DNA of 64,000 nucleotides, from assembly GCA_947453825.1 (NCBI GenBank), contig CANGHN010000001.1, forward strand, positions 1 to 64,000. Reading direction: 5' to 3'. The notes beneath the pieces were generated by a model, which saw only the letters and a list, made by a program, of their open reading frames with translations, was not told the origin of the DNA and searched no databases. The position numbers were made by a program, and so were the translations under genes. Shown piece by piece: positions 62,506 to 64,000 of the stretch (positions are counted from its first letter, which is position 1; each line of letters opens with the position of its first letter). The DNA comes from Betaproteobacteria bacterium. Its GTDB lineage: Bacteria; Pseudomonadota; Gammaproteobacteria; Burkholderiales; Burkholderiaceae.

Positions 62506-64000
62506 TCAAGACCTCTTTTTGACTGGCGGTAGATCTGTGCAATGTCCATGAGCCGCTTCTGCAGCTAAGCCAACAGATTCGCCTAGGGTTGGATGTGGAT
62601 GAATCGTTTTACCAATATCCACAGCATCTGCACCCATCTCAATAGCCAAACATACTTCACCAATCAAATCGCCAGCATGGGTACCGACAATACCGCCACC
62701 AATAATGCGGTGGGTATTAGCGTCGAAGATTAACTTCGTAAATCCTTCATCGCGACCATTCGCAATTGCGCGGCCACTAGCAGCCCAAGGGAACATACCT
62801 TTTTCATAAGCAATGCCTTGCGCTTTGCATTGCTCCTCAGTAAGACCGGCCCAAGCTACCTCTGGATCAGTATAGGCAACCGATGGGATCTGCTTCGCAT
62901 CGAAATAAGACTTTTCTCCAAAGGCAACCTCAGCTGCAACATGTCCTTCATGAACCGCCTTATGAGCAAGCATTGGCTGCCCAACAATATCGCCAATCGC
63001 GAAGATATTTTGCACATTGGTACGCATTTGCTTGTCAACTGGAATGAAGCCACGCTCATCAACCTGAACACCTGCTTGACCAGCATCGATTTTTTTGCCA
63101 TTTGGTGTACGGCCAACCGCAACCAATACCAAATCATAAGTTTGTGCTTCTGCAGGTGCGTTCTCACCTTCAAATGTCACCTGAATACCATCGGGTTTTA
63201 CTTCTGCTTTTGCAGCGCGCGTTTTGAGCATGACTTTTTCAAAACGGCCAGCATTGAACTTTTCCCAAACTTTCTCGAGATCACGATCAGCACCTGCCAT
63301 CAGACCATCCATCATCTCCGCAATATCAATGCGTGAACCAAGCGTGCTGTAAACGGTGGCCATTTCTAAACCGATAATGCCGCCACCAATTACCAACATT
63401 CTTTTAGGAATACTCTTTAGCAATAAAGCGCCAGTACTATCTACGATGCGAGGATCTTCTGGTAAGAAAGGCAACTTCACTGGCTGACTACCAGCAGCAA
63501 TAATGGCTTTCTGAAAACGCACCACTTCTTTTTGGCCTGTCAGGTCTTGGCCTGCGCCACCAGTTAACTCTACCTCAACATGGTTGGCATCCAAAAAACG
63601 GCCTAAGCCACGCACCACTTTGACCTTGCGTGCTTTAGCCATACCAGCTAAGCCACCCGTTAATTTAGCAATAACAGACTCCTTATAGCCGCGCAATTGA
63701 TCGATCTCGATCTTTGGTGCGCCAAAGGTGATGCCATGCTTAGCCATGGTCTTGACTTCATCCATCACAGAGGTGGTATGGAGTAAAGCTTTTGATGGAA
63801 TACAACCTACGTTCAAACAAACTCCGCCTAAAGTGGCGTAACGCTCTACTAATAGGGTATTCATACCGAGGTCGGCACTGCGAAATGCTGCGCTATAGCC
63901 ACCAGGTCCAGCACCAAGGACTAAAGTTTCACACTCGTGATCAACTTTACCGCTGTACTGGCCGGCTTTTGGAGCTGGAGCTAGAGCTGCCGGAGCTTGT
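62506..64000 (-). CDS. lpdA: Dihydrolipoyl dehydrogenase with N-terminal lipoyl-domain linker (cut by window edge)
   Basis: The frame stays open to base 64000, so the Met at 63864 is internal, not the start. At least 498 residues are visible. The first visible part is an Ala/Pro-rich linker (APAALAPAPKAGQYSGK), then FAD-binding LVLGAGPGGYSAA, the redox disulfide GGVCLNVGCIPSK, NAD-binding VIGGGIIGLE and the C-terminal dimer domain with HPHPTLGE. The linker implies an N-terminal lipoyl domain beyond the window, as in E3 of the pyruvate dehydrogenase complex of Burkholderiales. Confidence 0.95.
   Translation of the reverse strand, partial: QAPAALAPAPKAGQYSGKVDHECETLVLGAGPGGYSAAFRSADLGMNTLLVERYATLGGVCLNVGCIPSKALLHTTSVMDEVKTMAKHGITFGAPKIEIDQLRGYKESVIAKLTGGLAGMAKARKVKVVRGLGRFLDANHVEVELTGGAGQDLTGQKEVVRFQKAIIAAGSQPVKLPFLPEDPRIVDSTGALLLKSIPKRMLVIGGGIIGLEMATVYSTLGSRIDIAEMMDGLMAGADRDLEKVWEKFNAGRFEKVMLKTRAAKAEVKPDGIQVTFEGENAPAEAQTYDLVLVAVGRTPNGKKIDAGQAGVQVDERGFIPVDKQMRTNVQNIFAIGDIVGQPMLAHKAVHEGHVAAEVAFGEKSYFDAKQIPSVAYTDPEVAWAGLTEEQCKAQGIAYEKGMFPWAASGRAIANGRDEGFTKLIFDANTHRIIGGGIVGTHAGDLIGEVCLAIEMGADAVDIGKTIHPHPTLGESVGLAAEAAHGHCTDLPPVKKRS

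Noticed and set aside
63862-63864. ATG as start of lpdA
   Set aside because: It lies after the FAD-binding loop; the frame continues upstream through conserved residues to the end of the window.
1-64000. CRISPR arrays, tRNA or rRNA genes, insertion sequences, prophage genes
   Set aside because: I looked for repeats with spacers, cloverleaf-like motifs, transposases and integrases and saw none.

Overview
The window looks like a chromosomal segment of a free-living freshwater betaproteobacterium of the Burkholderiaceae, most likely Polynucleobacter or a close relative. This is inferred from gene order (leuC-entericidin-leuD-leuB-asd-fimV-truA-trpFBA-accD-folC-dedD-cvpA-purF-metZ; sdhCDAB-sdhE-gltA with gntR and mdh upstream; a bpt-type arginyltransferase after aat), from the moderate GC content judged by eye, and from the very tight gene packing. 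I see no rRNA, tRNA, CRISPR array, insertion sequence, prophage or replication origin. No gap longer than about 215 bases lacks a gene.

Region 1 (1-12079, all minus strand) is a sulfur-oxidation locus. Read in the direction of transcription it is an ArsR-family repressor, soxC, soxD, soxY, soxZ, soxA, soxX, soxB, a periplasmic DsrE-like protein, a periplasmic metallo-beta-lactamase-fold hydrolase, a small c-type cytochrome, a large YeeE/YedE transporter, a pair of half-size YeeE/YedE proteins, a rhodanese-loop (Blh-type) protein, an acyl-CoA thioesterase, and a truncated tRNA 2-selenouridine synthase at the window edge. A complete SoxXA-YZ-B-CD set predicts full thiosulfate oxidation to sulfate. 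Divergent to it, modB and modC (12178-13946) encode molybdate uptake parts, which fits the molybdenum cofactor needed by SoxC.

Region 2 (13955-35595, all minus strand) is a roughly 21.6-kb one-direction run of core metabolism: sdhC-D-A-B-E and gltA (TCA cycle), leuC-D-B, asd, a FimV-like polar protein, truA, trpF-B-A, accD, folC, a SPOR protein, cvpA, purF, metZ and a methyltransferase. A GntR-family regulator (35728-36465) and the divergent malate dehydrogenase (36616-37605) share an intergenic region that carries a perfect 14-bp palindrome, a likely operator linking the regulator to TCA genes.

Region 3 (37619-54683) is ordinary housekeeping of mixed direction: an MliC-like periplasmic protein, a DUF2863-like protein, YaaA, an aminotransferase, a GST, a 3-hydroxyacyl-CoA dehydrogenase, RarA, an HCCA-isomerase-like protein, a periplasmic cyclophilin, a PabB-PabC fusion, a NUDIX hydrolase, the two N-degron transferases (aat, bpt), pyrD, an IclR regulator, a penicillin-binding endopeptidase, an EamA transporter and a phasin.

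Region 4 (54776-61879, minus strand) is the accessory part and the most unusual: an eight-gene operon with four tripartite-tricarboxylate-type (Bug/TctC) solute receptors, one family-3 ABC-type solute-binding lipoprotein, two RraA-fold aldolase-like proteins and a LigJ-like 4-oxalomesaconate hydratase, with no membrane permease of any kind. It resembles the lower part of the gallate/protocatechuate 4,5-cleavage pathway surrounded by expanded solute sensors. The window ends with a Cys-rich orphan (62056-62427) and the 3' part of a lipoyl-domain-bearing dihydrolipoyl dehydrogenase.
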